Made by a program: the position numbers and the translations under genes. From assembly GCA_950295325.1 (NCBI GenBank), contig OX485806.1, positions 3,720,001 to 3,784,000 of the forward strand: a stretch of DNA of 64,000 nt, given 5' to 3'. The notes beneath the pieces were generated by a model that was not told where the DNA came from, made no database searches, and saw nothing but the letters and a program-made list of their open reading frames with translations. This DNA is from Polytrichum commune (lineage: Eukaryota > Streptophyta > Polytrichopsida > Polytrichales > Polytrichaceae). Below are positions 24,480 to 35,121 of this stretch, piece after piece (position 1 is the first letter of the stretch; each line of letters starts with the position of its first letter).

Positions 24480-24662
24480 GAGGCCCAGCATTCGGCCAAG
24501 GATTGTTCGAAGGTAGGCAGCTGGGAGGCCCAGCATTCGGCCAAAGATTGTTCGAAGGCAAAGCAGCTGGGAGGCCAACATTCGGCCAAACTTAGTTCGA
24601 AGGCAAGGCATCTGGGAGGCCAGCATTCGGCCAAGGTTAGTTCGAAGGCAAGGCAGCTGGGT
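24480..24662. repeat. 44/45-bp minisatellite, right part
   Basis: Four units of the same minisatellite as 22942-23222, resuming immediately after the solo LTR. Unit sequence and length are unchanged, which supports a recent split. Confidence 0.9.
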
Positions 24663-24974
24663 TAGGCCCAGTGTGAGCCCTAAATTGCGCTCACATGGTT
24701 CCCTAATCACTAAGAATTGCTAATACCTGGAATATGTGCTTGCTTGAATTATCTAAAGGTTAAGAAATGCGAAGGGTTAAAAGTCTTGATTAGATTAAAT
24801 TAAAAGGTGAATAAGAGCTAGGAAGGGCAATAAACCTTAGAGGATTAACGGGGAGTAAAAGGCATAAGTGTTAAGTGTGAGTCTAGTAAAAAAACGTATT
24901 AAAAACAACCTAGCAATACCAATAGAATAATAGAAGGGGTCATAATAATGACCATTGTTTATTGAATAATATGT

Positions 24975-25180
24975 ACATGATAGCTCAGGAAGATGGCTAG
25001 GAGCCGGTTGGTTGATACAATTTTCCTGCCTAGAAACCAATAGCAGCACCAAGTCATGTGTAACACACTAATTGATCAGACAGGCTCAACGGGAATCGAA
25101 CCTGGACCGTCTAAATGTAGTACAAACATCCTTTCTCAACCAACCAAGGAAACATGACTTGGTGACCACCAACACAACAA
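24975..25180 (-). mobile_element. tRNA-derived SINE-like element
   Basis: On the minus strand a B-box GGTTCGATTCC lies at 25102-25092, and an A-box-like 'tggttggttgagaaagg' lies about 40 bp upstream (near 25147-25131). Spacing and order suit an RNA polymerase III promoter of a SINE. There is no tRNA cloverleaf. The 3' tail and target duplication were not resolved. Confidence 0.4.
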
Positions 25181-25387
25181 ATCACAATTTATACTATGAC
25201 CCAAGCGTGATTACTTGCTAACAACTACGGTGGGTTATTCTTAATTGTCCTACTTATCTATCTATCTATCTATGAGTTATTTATCTATGAATCTAGGGGG
25301 AGAAGAAGTCAAGTGAAGAAGAGGGAAAATGGGTTTGAAAGGGGAGAGGCCAAGGGAAAAGGTCTCAACCCGGTTTTTCTCTCGGGT

Positions 25388-26323
25388 TGTCGCGCACCTC
25401 TCCATGAGGAGTGCCCGCAACACCATGGGCACAAGGGGGACCCTGGAGTGACACCCGGGACTTGTGGCACCATTGGTGAGAGGGCCCAAGTACTCTTAGC
25501 ATGGGTGAGGGCCCCGGGCGTTGAGAACGCCTCTCACCCACGGGGACTAATAGTCATGAGGGTAAGGCCATAAGTTATGAGTAGCTTATGGCGGTGGAAT
25601 TCTAGAATGCTAAGGAACACCTCAATCGGAGGTGCTAGCTAGGAGATATGGCCATTTGAGTGGGGCGCTGTCCCGGGACAACACCCTGGGGCAGCAGTGA
25701 CCTGGGAGTGGTGCCCGGGACTGCCAAGGTTTGAAGAGCCATAACTTCCTCAGTACTTGCCCGAATGAGGCAAGTGAGGGGTCCATCCGCATCTAAGTAA
25801 AGAGTAGGTGACGATAGAGTGGTCGCTTAATAGCATCAAACATCATATGTAGAAGTTATGGTGGTCTGAAGCTGTTGGGGGGTTCCAGTCCCAGCGGCTA
25901 AGGGAAAATGTCCACTTGGCCCCAACCCTTGTAGAGAGACAAAAGGATACTTGATGGTGGGGTAGGGGCCCCGCCCAAAGTCCTAGAGGCTTATATGGGT
26001 GAGGCGGCTTAGCCGACCGACCCCCCCGGAGCATACTTGGCAATGTGCTCCGGTAGTTGTAGTGTTGTTTTGGCAACACGATGATCAACTCAAGAGTGGA
26101 CTTCCATGGATGGAAGTCCACCTTAGCCATTGGCTACCTACTAAGGGGAGAGTCCCAAATGCATGTGTAGGAGGGTTTGGTGACCTAGCCATGAGCTTGA
26201 AGGTCCGCGGTTTTGGGAGCTGACCATGCATGTGCGTGGGATGTGCAGGTTAGCGCTCGTGGCATTTGCTAGGTTGGAAAGGCGGTCAAGCTAAGTGAAG
26301 GAAAACTAGCAAGGGTTGCGACA
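25388..26323 (+). mobile_element. 5' LTR of a gypsy-type element, TGTCGC family copy D
   Basis: A full-length LTR of 936 bp from TGTCGCGCACC to GGGTTGCGACA, homologous to copies A-C. It is followed two bases later by a plant-type primer binding site, so it is the 5' LTR of a plus-strand element. The interior is lost after about 150 bp, where family E sequence begins. Confidence 0.92.
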
Positions 26324-26325
26324 TG

Positions 26326-26340
26326 TGGTATCAGAGCAGG
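26326..26340 (+). promoter_or_regulatory. Primer binding site for initiator tRNA-Met
   Basis: TGGTATCAGAGC starts two bases after the LTR end. This is the standard complement of the 3' end of plant initiator tRNA-Met used by many plant LTR elements to prime minus-strand DNA synthesis. Confidence 0.9.
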
Positions 26341-26374
26341 GTTCAAATATTTGAGCTAGCATTTTGAGGGAAAC

Positions 26375-26476
26375 ATGGCTATCAAACGTGGGGGTGACGA
26401 TGGTGAGCCCGGGAATTCCAAAAAGTTGCGACGCTCAAAACGGAACAAAGATCATGCCCTAGATCTCAATTTTTAA
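26375..26476 (+). pseudogene. Gag N-terminus fragment of the copy D element
   Basis: The first ATG after the primer binding site opens a 33-codon basic frame (starts MAIKRGGDDGEPG, contains 'KKLRRSKRNKD') that stops where family E sequence starts. Its position fits the start of gag; sequence alone would not identify it. It is truncated. Confidence 0.45.
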
Positions 26477-26477
26477 T

Positions 26478-27480
26478 CATTCAATCACACGTATATTTAT
26501 ATTTCCCTTTTGAGGAGTTCAATAATAGCTTCTGCTTTGAAAGACAACTTGCTTAATTAAGTTCGAAGTTCAATTTCAACATCGTGTTGTCTCTCAAAGT
26601 TCCATTGATTCTCCGGATATCTTTGAGCGCTTTGTTCTCACCCTCACACTAATCTTTTGAGTTCTTGCTCAAAATAGTCTACTCTTCTCTCGGTTGCTTA
26701 ATTACTAAAGTTCCAAGTCCCGCTTATCAACTTGCAAGTTCAATTGAGAGAGAGAGAGAAAGATTACACACACATTTGTGGAAAAGATAGTGTATTGCAA
26801 AAATGCTCCAAGAGGAGAGATACAAAAGAAACTCAAGTGTTTTTGACACTCAAATTTAAGATAACTTCGTTGTGTAGAAAATGAGGTAAAGTCTCCTAAA
26901 ATTGCTCCCTTTATATAATATTTTCTTCCTAATCCAAAATCTATATTTAAAGTGGTTGTTAACTTCACTTTCCTAGATAACTACCTATCTCCGACATAGG
27001 TAGATGATATCTATCATAAACGGTTATAACCGTTCTACCACTCTAATGTTCGTATTTCTAGGATTTCACTATATCCTTGTTGTGGCTACATTCCAAATCC
27101 TTTTTGAAGATCAATTAAATCTTCATATTGATTGATTGATGATCATACTAGTAGAATGTACCATATTCCTATATACTCCTTAATGCCCTTATACTCCTCG
27201 TAATTGCTTAATATTCTTCTTACATAATTGTCTGGGATAAAATCCCATATACTTATACTTATGGAATGTAATTCTCGTTCTACATACTTTATAATATCCC
27301 TATATACCCCTATATACTCCTCATATAAGTCCTTTCATACTTACATAATAGTTTCTATCTCTAAGTTCTCCTATACTAAGCCACTGGGGACCCATTGCCG
27401 TGGGTAAGGGACCCTATATCCGCACGACTTCCTTGTAATTCCGTGGTAGTGCACCTAAAGCCATGGTCGAACGTCTCTCC
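26478..27480. mobile_element. Dispersed element family E, copy 3 (right half only)
   Basis: It matches the right halves of copies 1 and 2, from the 'tttcccttttgaggagttca' block through 'gttgtctctcaaagttccat' to 'cattgccgtgggtaaggg' near 27392. Copy 3 is contiguous with a minus-strand gag at 27490 and beyond, which suggests E is the non-coding region 3' of that gag. No pol is present between gag and E. Confidence 0.6.
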
Positions 27481-27489
27481 GAAGCTCCG

Positions 27490-29560
27490 CTTCTCTTTAC
27501 CTTCCTCCAGTGCTTCCTTGGTGAAGTTTCTTCAAGTTTCTCTCAAAATTGATGCTCCTCTTGTTGTTGAGTAGTTTAGTGATGTAGCATTTAACATTTT
27601 GTTGTTGGATAGTTGAGCATTCAAAAACCTCTAATGGAGCCTTTCCTCTCCTAGCTCTAGTGGTAACCGCTAATGCCGGTGCCTCATGAATAACCTCATC
27701 TCCTAGACTCTTCAACTCATAGGTGATGACATTGGTGTGTGGAGGCCATTGACGTTGTTCCTCTCCAATCTCCATTTGAAGAGGAAGAGTGTCATCATGA
27801 GGTGACTCCACTACTCCATCCATAAATCTCACATCTTGAGAATTAGACGGACCCGGATCCGTAGGAGGAGGATGACGCCTATTGTTGAAGTTTTGTGGAC
27901 CTCCTTGCCTACCTTGTATCGGAATGTAACCACTCGCCGTTTGTAATCCTGCCGGTAGATGAGAAGTTTGTCTCGCATTACCATGGTCGTAATACAAATT
28001 CGGTGGCCTAAGCTCATTCGGTGGTCCACCTTGAGGTCTAGCTCCCCTCATGTTGTCCCTCGCTTGTTGTTGGGGATTGGCCACCGGGTAATTCACACTA
28101 ATAACCTTATCCGGTTGATGACATTCGTCCGAAGGATGGTTTCCTCCACAATTGCTACAACCATAACCTTGTCCCTCGGACCAACATTGACCTTGTACAT
28201 GCCACCTCCCACAAAATGGATGGAACTCCCTATTTTCCACGTTTTGACCACCTTGACCTCTAGGAGGAGGTCCCCTATTGTTGTCTTGTCCATATTGAGG
28301 TTGTCCTTGACCTTATTGGTTTTGTGGAGGTGGACCACCATATCTTCTTTGATCACGGGTTTGTCCACCTCTACAAAACTGACGAATGTGGCCCGGTTGG
28401 CTACATTGAACAGACCACAATCCCGATCAATGTCTACCCGATTCAACTGGAGGAGGAGGACCCAGTTGTTGGCTCTTGATCATCAAAGACATTTGATTTG
28501 TAAGACTTTGCATTTGCTTAATTATGGCCTCTTGAAATCCCAATTGGCTAGCACCCAACCTTGTCTCCACTTCGTCAATGTGAGGATCCGCTCTAGGGGC
28601 CGGTAATGCTAGAAGTGGTGCCGGTTCTCTAACCGCTAAATGATGTGGACCGGTGTCAACAATAGCATAAGGGACTTGACTTTCATAGTTGATCGGCTCT
28701 CCCGCCATCAACCTAGGTCGAATGAGAATGAATTGTGGTATCAATTCATCTTCCCGTCTCCACAATCTCTCATGATCTCTATCCAAGGTCTCCATCTCTC
28801 TAGCCGCCTGCTTGGCATCCGCCAATGTTTAAGGATGCCTCTCAAGAACACCCCTAATTGTTCCCGACTTAGAGAATCCTTGAATGAAAAATTGCTTTAG
28901 TGTGTCATCACTGAGCATGATGCCCACAAATCGTGTACACACTAAATCAAACCTCCTAATGTAGGCCAAAATTTCATCTTCCCTACCTTGCTTGAACGAA
29001 GCCAATGCCCTCAAAGTTGTGCTTTGACCAACCTCCGGTCAAACTCATTCAAAAACTCCCTTTCGAATTGCTCCCATGGTCGAAAATGTCCCTCGGCATG
29101 ATCTCTATACCACTCGTAAGCCTCACCCTCCAAAGTAGTGGGAAACCATACCAACCAATATTCCAGATTAGTCATCAAAGAACTAGCCAACCTCTCGATG
29201 TACCTCTCGATGTGCCTAGAAGGATTCTCATCCTTGGTATAAAACTTAGGAAGGTGGGAGGTCATATCCACCGCATGTAAGTTTTGTGGAACCACAATTG
29301 GTAAACATCTCGGTCTAACCAATGGATCAATGGGGTCCTCATCCAATATGGGATCATCGTCATCCCCTCGCCGTGCCATGTCAACCAGTAGATCGTCTCT
29401 TATGTCCCTATCAATGTGTATTAGAATCTCTTTTCTAGATGTATAAGTATCCGATGCTATCTCACCAATCAAATTAGAGGGAGTTGCCTCCTTCTCCACT
29501 CTATACTCCCCTTCTAAAGTCTCTAACAATGGGCTAAAACTAGGCTCAACATTCAAACAA
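27490..29560 (-). pseudogene. Ty3/gypsy gag pseudogene (capsid and two zinc knuckles)
   Basis: Reading leftward from about 29556: an acidic N-terminus; a Retrotrans_gag capsid domain ('HLPKFYTKDENPSRHIERY', 'FPTTLEGEAYEWYRDH', 'WEQFEREFLNEF', 'RALASFKQGREDEILAYIRR'); a linker; then two CCHC knuckles ('CSQPGHIRQFC' near 28390 and 'CSNCGGNHPSDEC' near 28160) that would bind the RNA genome. Defects seen: a frameshift near 29011, a TAA at 28829-28831, and further in-frame stops near 28427 and 28313. No protease, RT or integrase follows, so it may be a gag-only, non-autonomous element. Its likely primer binding site and 5' LTR lie at 32824-33758. Confidence 0.8.
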
Positions 29561-30491
29561 CTTTCTAATCTAACATCAACTTCTTCTATAACATCACTAA
29601 TCCTAGATGATCTCCTCCTACGTCTAGATCTTTCTAATCCTCATATCAAGCTTGGTTTTTGGGATCGAGTCTTATTTTGCATTCCCAAAGAATCGATCAA
29701 CCCTCACTTGACCAATCATACTCCTCACTACCTTCACTCATTAATATTATCATTTTTCTTGGTGTGAATTAAAAATTGAAGAGGTAAGGAAGAGAACTTG
29801 TAAGCCCACTTAAATAAACAATCCCAATCAAGGGATAGGCATGTTCATGTCAATCTTTGGTCGGGCTAGAGCATAACCTCTAAAACCTTCTTCCAATTGA
29901 CACTCACCACAATACCGAAAGTGAGGGGCTGACCTTCGTCATGCACCGTATTAAAGACTGAGGCATCACCCTCTTGTCTCCAACACAATGCTATAACTAG
30001 GGAATTACCGTCTACAACGGATAACGACAAAAACAACTACTAAAATTATTCCTTAATTAATTAACAATTCACTTTGAAGAAATCGTCGTACCTTAAGCAT
30101 TGCATCCCCCTACAAGTTAGCATTCCCCTCGACCGTGGCTTAATGCGATAATAACAACAAAATTTCTAAACTAACAATCTAATCTAAAGCATCAAATGTC
30201 AAAACTCCCAAGACTTGGAGACTCACCCTGAGGTGAGTATCAAAGTCTAATCTTCCTAAGATTAATTACCCCTCTAATGTCTTAGTGAACTAATCGATCA
30301 TAAGGTTCTTTTTATGTTTTTAGCAAATCCCCAAAAAGGTTGAGGACATACTTTCGCCGCGCTCCCTCCTCAAAACAAAATGCATAAAGAAAATATGCAT
30401 TTCATTCCAAGGAAATAAAGAAAATGAATTAAACTAGTAAATAGCAAAATCAACAAGTCTAAGTAAGGCACTTACCATGAGCCACTTGCTC
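29561..30491 (-). other. Untranslated leader of the gag element
   Basis: There is no supported frame between gag and the fold-back insertion. With the fold-back element removed, this joins 32773-32840 and reaches the primer binding site, as expected for the 5' leader of a minus-strand LTR element. Confidence 0.45.
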
Positions 30492-30824
30492 ATTCCCTTC
30501 GGCGGACGCTAAAGAACACCTATTGAGCTCTGTGCGCCTAAGAATCCGCGTCCCCTGGCCCACGTGTCAGTGCCCAAACCATAACCTTCTGGACCTGCCC
30601 ACGCTGTTGCCCGCACCTTGCCAGACCGGATGGAACCTTGGACAGAGTTAGCTCCAACGACATTAGTCATCCTTCGAGCCATGGATCCTCTTTCGAGCAT
30701 TGGGAACGTTCCCTATCTCCTTCCCATCGGTTTTCAACCACATTTGCTAATGTGTTATGCAAACGATATCTGCGGAATGTGTTATGCATCAAAATCTCTG
30801 GAATGTGTTATACGCCGGTTCCAA

Positions 30825-31145
30825 ATCCAAAAATGTATTATGCACTAAATCCAAATTTACAAATGTGTCATCCGTCATATTCATGTTTACGAATGTGTCA
30901 TGCACTAGATCCAAATTTACAAATGTGTCATGCACTAGATCCATATTTATAAATATGTCATGCGTCATATTCATATTTACAAATGTGTCATGCACAAGAT
31001 CCAGATTTACAAATATGTCATGCGTCATTTTCATATTTACAAATGTGTCATGCGTCATATTCAAATGTGTCATGCACTTGATCCAAATTTGTGAATGTGT
31101 CATACATCATATTCAAAATTTCAAATGTGCTATGCACTACATCCA
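30825..31145. repeat. 30-bp tandem repeat in the left fold-back arm
   Basis: About ten units of the type 'tcatgcgtcatattcatatt' + 'tacaaatgtg'. The mirror array lies at 32190-32470 with fewer units, so unit number changed after the arms were formed. Confidence 0.85.
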
Positions 31146-32189
31146 GGTGGAGGACGTTAAGTACCCCCCCACAAACTTTTCAGGGGGGGGGGGGGAATAT
31201 TCTGTCAGGGGCAACTGCCCGTCAATTTTTCTGCACCCGACCGAAAATTGCTGCCCGCCCGCCCGACTTCGAAAATACTATTGTACTTGCATTTTTGAAG
31301 GCTACTTGTCCACATATCCCATATTGAGTGCACTTCATTTTCAAGGTCTCAAATCCAATATATATGTTCACTTTCATTGAGTAAATAAGCAATTGACTGG
31401 ATTTCATTTTCAAAGTGAAACCGCCAATAAAGCACGTAATAAACTTGGAAGTCAAAAATATTACAAATTCCTCATTATCATTGAGGTTATAATTTTTGTC
31501 ACTTACAATTGAAAGGGACTTTGTCATTCTAAAGTGAAACTCAAATTGAAGATTTTTTAATTTTTAATTTTATATATATATATATATAAAATATAGTTAA
31601 TACCGACTACTATCACAAATTTTTCATACGCATTTAAACTAGTTAAGTAAGATTGCATGCAACTAAGTCTAGTAATTTTTGATTTATCACAATGTTGATT
31701 TAAAAAAGCTTAATTAGGATAAATCAAAAATTACTAGACTTAGTTGCATTCAATCTTACTTAACTAGTTTAAATGCGTATGAAAAATTTGTGATAGTAGT
31801 TGGTATTAACTATTTTTTTTATATATATATATAATTAAAAAATTAAAAAATCTTCAATTTGAGTTTCACTTTAGAATGACAAAGTCCCTTTCAATTGTAA
31901 GTGACAAAAATTATAACCTCAATGCTAATGAGGAATTTGTAATATTTTTGACTTCCAAATTTATTACGTGCTTTATTGGCGGTTTCACTTTGAAAATGAA
32001 ATCCAGTCAATTGCTTATTTAGTCAATGAAAGTGAACATATATATTGGATTTGAGACCTTGAAAATGAAATGCACTCAATATGGGATTTGTGGACAAGTA
32101 GTCTTCAAAAATGCAAGTACAATAGTTTTTTCGAAGTCAGGCGGGCAGGTAACAGTTTTCGGTCGGGTGCAGAAAAATTGACGGGGCAG

Positions 32190-32470
32190 GATCAAGTGCA
32201 TGACACATTTGAATATGACGCATGATACATTTGTAAATCTGGATCTTGTGCATGACACATTTGTAAATATGAAAATGACGCATGACATATTTGTAAATCT
32301 GGATCTTGTGCATGACACATTTGTAAATATGAATATGACGCATGACATATTTATAAATATGGATCTAGTGCATGACACATTCGTAAACATGAATATGACG
32401 GATGACACATTTGTAAATTTGGATTTAGTGCATAACACATTTTTGGATTTGGGACCGGCGTATAACACAT
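32190..32470. repeat. 30-bp tandem repeat in the right fold-back arm
   Basis: The inverted counterpart of the array at 30825-31145, with the same 30-bp unit read as 'atgacacatttgtaaatatg' on the plus strand. Confidence 0.85.
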
Positions 32471-32823
32471 TCCAGAGATTTTGATGCATAACACATTCTG
32501 CAGATATCGTTTGCATAACACATTAGCAAATATGGTTGAAAACCGATGGGAAGGAGATAGGGAACGTTCCCAATGCTCGAAAGAGGATCCATGGCTCGAA
32601 GGATGACTAACGTCGTTGGAGCTAACTCCGTCCAAGGTTCCATCCGGTCTGGCAAGGTGCGGGCAACAGCGTGGGCAGGTCCAGAAAGTTATGGTTTGGG
32701 CACTGACATGTGGGCCAGGGGACGCGGATTCTTAGGCGCACAGAGCTCGATAGGTGTTCTTTAGCGTCCGCCATTCCCTTCTCCCACGATTTCACCTCCA
32801 AGTCTTCTCTAATCCCGGTTCAC

Positions 32824-32840
32824 TCCCGGCGGACGCACCA
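32824..32840 (-). promoter_or_regulatory. Primer binding site of the minus-strand gag element
   Basis: On the minus strand TGGTGCGTCCGCCGGGA starts four bases after the LTR edge. Read on the plus strand, the sequence up to 32840 looks like a tRNA 3' end (T-arm-like 'ggttcactcccgg', then ACCA). This supports a tRNA primer other than initiator Met; the tRNA identity is not determined. Confidence 0.6.
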
Positions 32841-32844
32841 TTTA

Positions 32845-33758
32845 TGTGAGGCCATACCACCCACCCTTAAGCGTCCTAGTCCGGGTGAGGGCATGGTGAT
32901 CACATTCATATTCATCCTAGTTTAATCCTTCCTCCGTCATTCATTCCCATTACATCACACATACCTTTGGTCACACCAATTTATTCCATATCATGAATAC
33001 AAGCGTTAATAAACGTTTTTTCTATTAGTGCTCTCTTAACACCCCCTATCAACTCCCCACACAAATGCGTACCCGCTTACATGGATAGCTAATTATCTAG
33101 CCAACCCATCCTTCTCGACTTAGGGTAATAGGCATAACTGACCACCATTCTAAGCTTCTCCAAAACTAGCTGTAGTCGCTTGCCTCTAACCAGCTGCAGT
33201 CGCTGCCTCTAACCAGCTGCAGTCCAGCCTCTAACCAACTGCAGTTGTTGCCTCTAACCAGTTGCAGTCGCTGCCTCTAACCAGCTGCAGTCGCTGCTTC
33301 TAACCATTCTACTCTCTACGCTCCCTCTAACCAATTCTACTCTCTACGAAAATACACAACACACACACACACCCACAAGAAGAAAGAGGAGGAAAAATGA
33401 GAGAGGAAGAAGAAGGAAGGAGGGAGGGCACCCAAACCACAACCCCCTTAGCCTTCTCCTACTTAGTAGGACCTTATCCTATCCACTAAACCCTCACCCC
33501 CTAAACCAACAAGAACATGTTCTAATTCAAACATTTAAACCAAGGCCCTTCCCCTTGCTTCATCAAACACTACTCACTCAACCAAAACACTCCCTAATGT
33601 CACTAAGCTTCTAATTAACCACACAAAATAGGCCTAAAACATAAACCACACCAAGCCTCACTTTTTTTATACTTTTGATTGTTTCAATAACACTCCAAAT
33701 GCAATTCTAAATAAATTCTAAACATAAAACAAATATGAGCAACCATTTTGGGCTCATA
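32845..33758 (-). mobile_element. LTR of family F (5' LTR of the gag element)
   Basis: It matches the solo LTR at 23223-24479 at both ends and in the block 'cttctaattaaccacac...'. On the minus strand it starts TATGAGCCC (TG changed to TA) and ends GGCCTCACA, followed by the primer binding site. It contains a 23/24-bp minisatellite 'cagctgcagtcgctgcctct' at about 33165-33310 that the solo copy lacks. The outer flank shows no target duplication; the partner LTR is missing. Confidence 0.8.
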
Positions 33759-34187
33759 CCCGTCCCCCCCCCGGCACTCGCGCCCTTCGTCACCCCCCCC
33801 CCCGACCATCCATTCGTCCACCTACCCCCGGCTTGCGACGAAGTTTTCATCACGGAGGCGCGTCTCTTCAAATTTTGTTAGATGTAGATCTAGGCTAGTT
33901 TGAACGCATCGTTCAACGCGGCTCCTCCCAATCAAGATGTACATAGAGCATTGTATATAATATAATCACCATTTTTTACTCCTATATACTTGTATCTTGT
34001 GTTTGAATGTATCTTGTATGCTCTTGCCTCTCTTGTATCCCTTGTTGCACCCCCTCCAAAATGAATCAAATGGTTTTGTGTTTGCACCGAGAACACTCGT
34101 TTCCTTAATGCTTCGTTTGGACATAGCATGACATAAGTCGCCCCCCGTTGTCTCTCGATCCTATCCGCAGGGCTCGGAGCATAGCGT
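33759..34187. other. GC-rich, C-tract region upstream of the FCP1-like gene
   Basis: C runs of up to 10-11 bases lie at 33763-33810. A first exon of the downstream gene could lie here, but no ATG-containing frame with a clean splice donor stands out. A possible acceptor 'ctatccgcag' ends at 34170. Confidence 0.35.
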
Positions 34188-34984
34188 AGTGGCTCCCCGA
34201 CGCTCTTCTCCAAGGAGCGGAGAGGGCAACGCGGAGCCCCCCCCCGGTTTTACCAGCCCCGCCCCCGCTGCCGAAGAAACGATTCCTGGTGTTAGACCTG
34301 AACGGGGTCCTTGTCCAATGCGTTCATTGCCCTAGGGCCCCCACGGTGCCCTTTTGCAAGCCTGAGGACGCAAATTACGACGGGCCGCCCACGTTTATAA
34401 AGAGCAAGCTAGTGCACCTCCGGCCGTGGCTCCGGCGCTCCCTGCAGATCGCCCAAACAAAATGGTGGGTGGTCGTGTGGAACTCCATGAAGGCCGAGAA
34501 CACCAATGCCGTCATGGAGTTCATCTTCAAGGGCATCGAACCCCCTTGCCTGGTCCTAGCACAGGAAGCATGTAGAATATTGTACACACCGGACGGCAAA
34601 GTCGTCAAAAAACCAAACAACCCCGCTTCCCCCCAATATCTCAAGGTCTTGAAGCCCATTTTTTGGGACCAGCGACCGTCCTTGATAGGCGTCCCCTACG
34701 ATGTCCGTCCCACCCGCGAGAACACGCTCATGGTGGACGACATCGCCGCCAAGAACATGTTGAACCCGACGGCCAACTTCATAGTTTGCCCTACGTGGAC
34801 GGTCGAGAAGGTCCGGGACCGATTTTTGTTAGACCTTAGTAAATACCTGCAGGCGCTCTGGGGTAGCGGACTACCCGTAAACAATTTTGTTAGGAATAAT
34901 CCGATAGGCGAGAGATACTTGGATCCACGAGACCATTTGTACAAAGAGTTGATCTCTTACGTGAAATTTAACAAGCTCATTTGA
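34188..34984 (+). CDS. FCP1-like HAD-superfamily phosphatase domain protein (5' end uncertain)
   Basis: The open frame runs from after a stop at 34187-34189 to TGA at 34982-34984 without an ATG before the domain, so an upstream coding exon is likely. The domain starts 'PKKRFLVLDLNGVLVQ' (near 34268-34315), the HAD motif I position. The canonical DxDGT/V motif has become DLNG, with Asn replacing the second Asp. Motif II fits 'WWVVVWNSMKAEN' and motif IV fits 'NTLMVDDIAAKN'. C-terminal 'LPVNNFVRNNPIGERYLDP' resembles the tail of plant FCP1-homology proteins. FCP1/SCP enzymes dephosphorylate the RNA polymerase II CTD; activity here is doubtful because the missing Asp normally acts as acid/base. 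A phase-0 donor candidate (gtgaaa at 34961) could join the exon at 35122 and replace the last eight residues. The GC-rich base use contrasts sharply with its AT-rich surroundings. Confidence 0.7.
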
Positions 34985-35121
34985 GACATTACGTGTGTTT
35001 GTATGTGTGTGTGTGTGCCCGCCCACTTTGTGTAATATATGCTTCATATGTATCTTCATTTTCACGCGCTCTATCTCCCCCTCTTCCCTTGGGTTTTGTT
35101 TTGTTTCCATTTTGGCGCCAG

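Larger units (their letters stand above)
30501..32772. mobile_element. Fold-back (long-TIR) DNA transposon, probably Mutator-like
   Basis: Two near-identical inverted arms (30501-31688 and 31718-32772) are joined by a 29-bp spacer. The ends are GGCGGACGCT and AGCGTCCGCC. The perfect 9-bp duplication ATTCCCTTC flanks the element (30492-30500 and 32773-32781), a length characteristic of Mutator elements. The left arm is about 130 bp longer, partly from extra copies of a 30-bp repeat and a C/G-rich insert near 31150-31215. Mirror frames near 30509-30700 (minus) and 32573-32764 (plus) are the same arm sequence read twice and are not convincing genes. No transposase is present. A transcript across it would fold into a hairpin of over 1 kb. 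Confidence 0.9.

Noticed and set aside
30757-31380. Frames rich in 'FTNVSCTRSKFTN' or 'HDTFVNMNMTHD' repeats
   Set aside because: They are translations of the 30-bp tandem repeat in the fold-back arms and appear in mirror image in the other arm; not genes.
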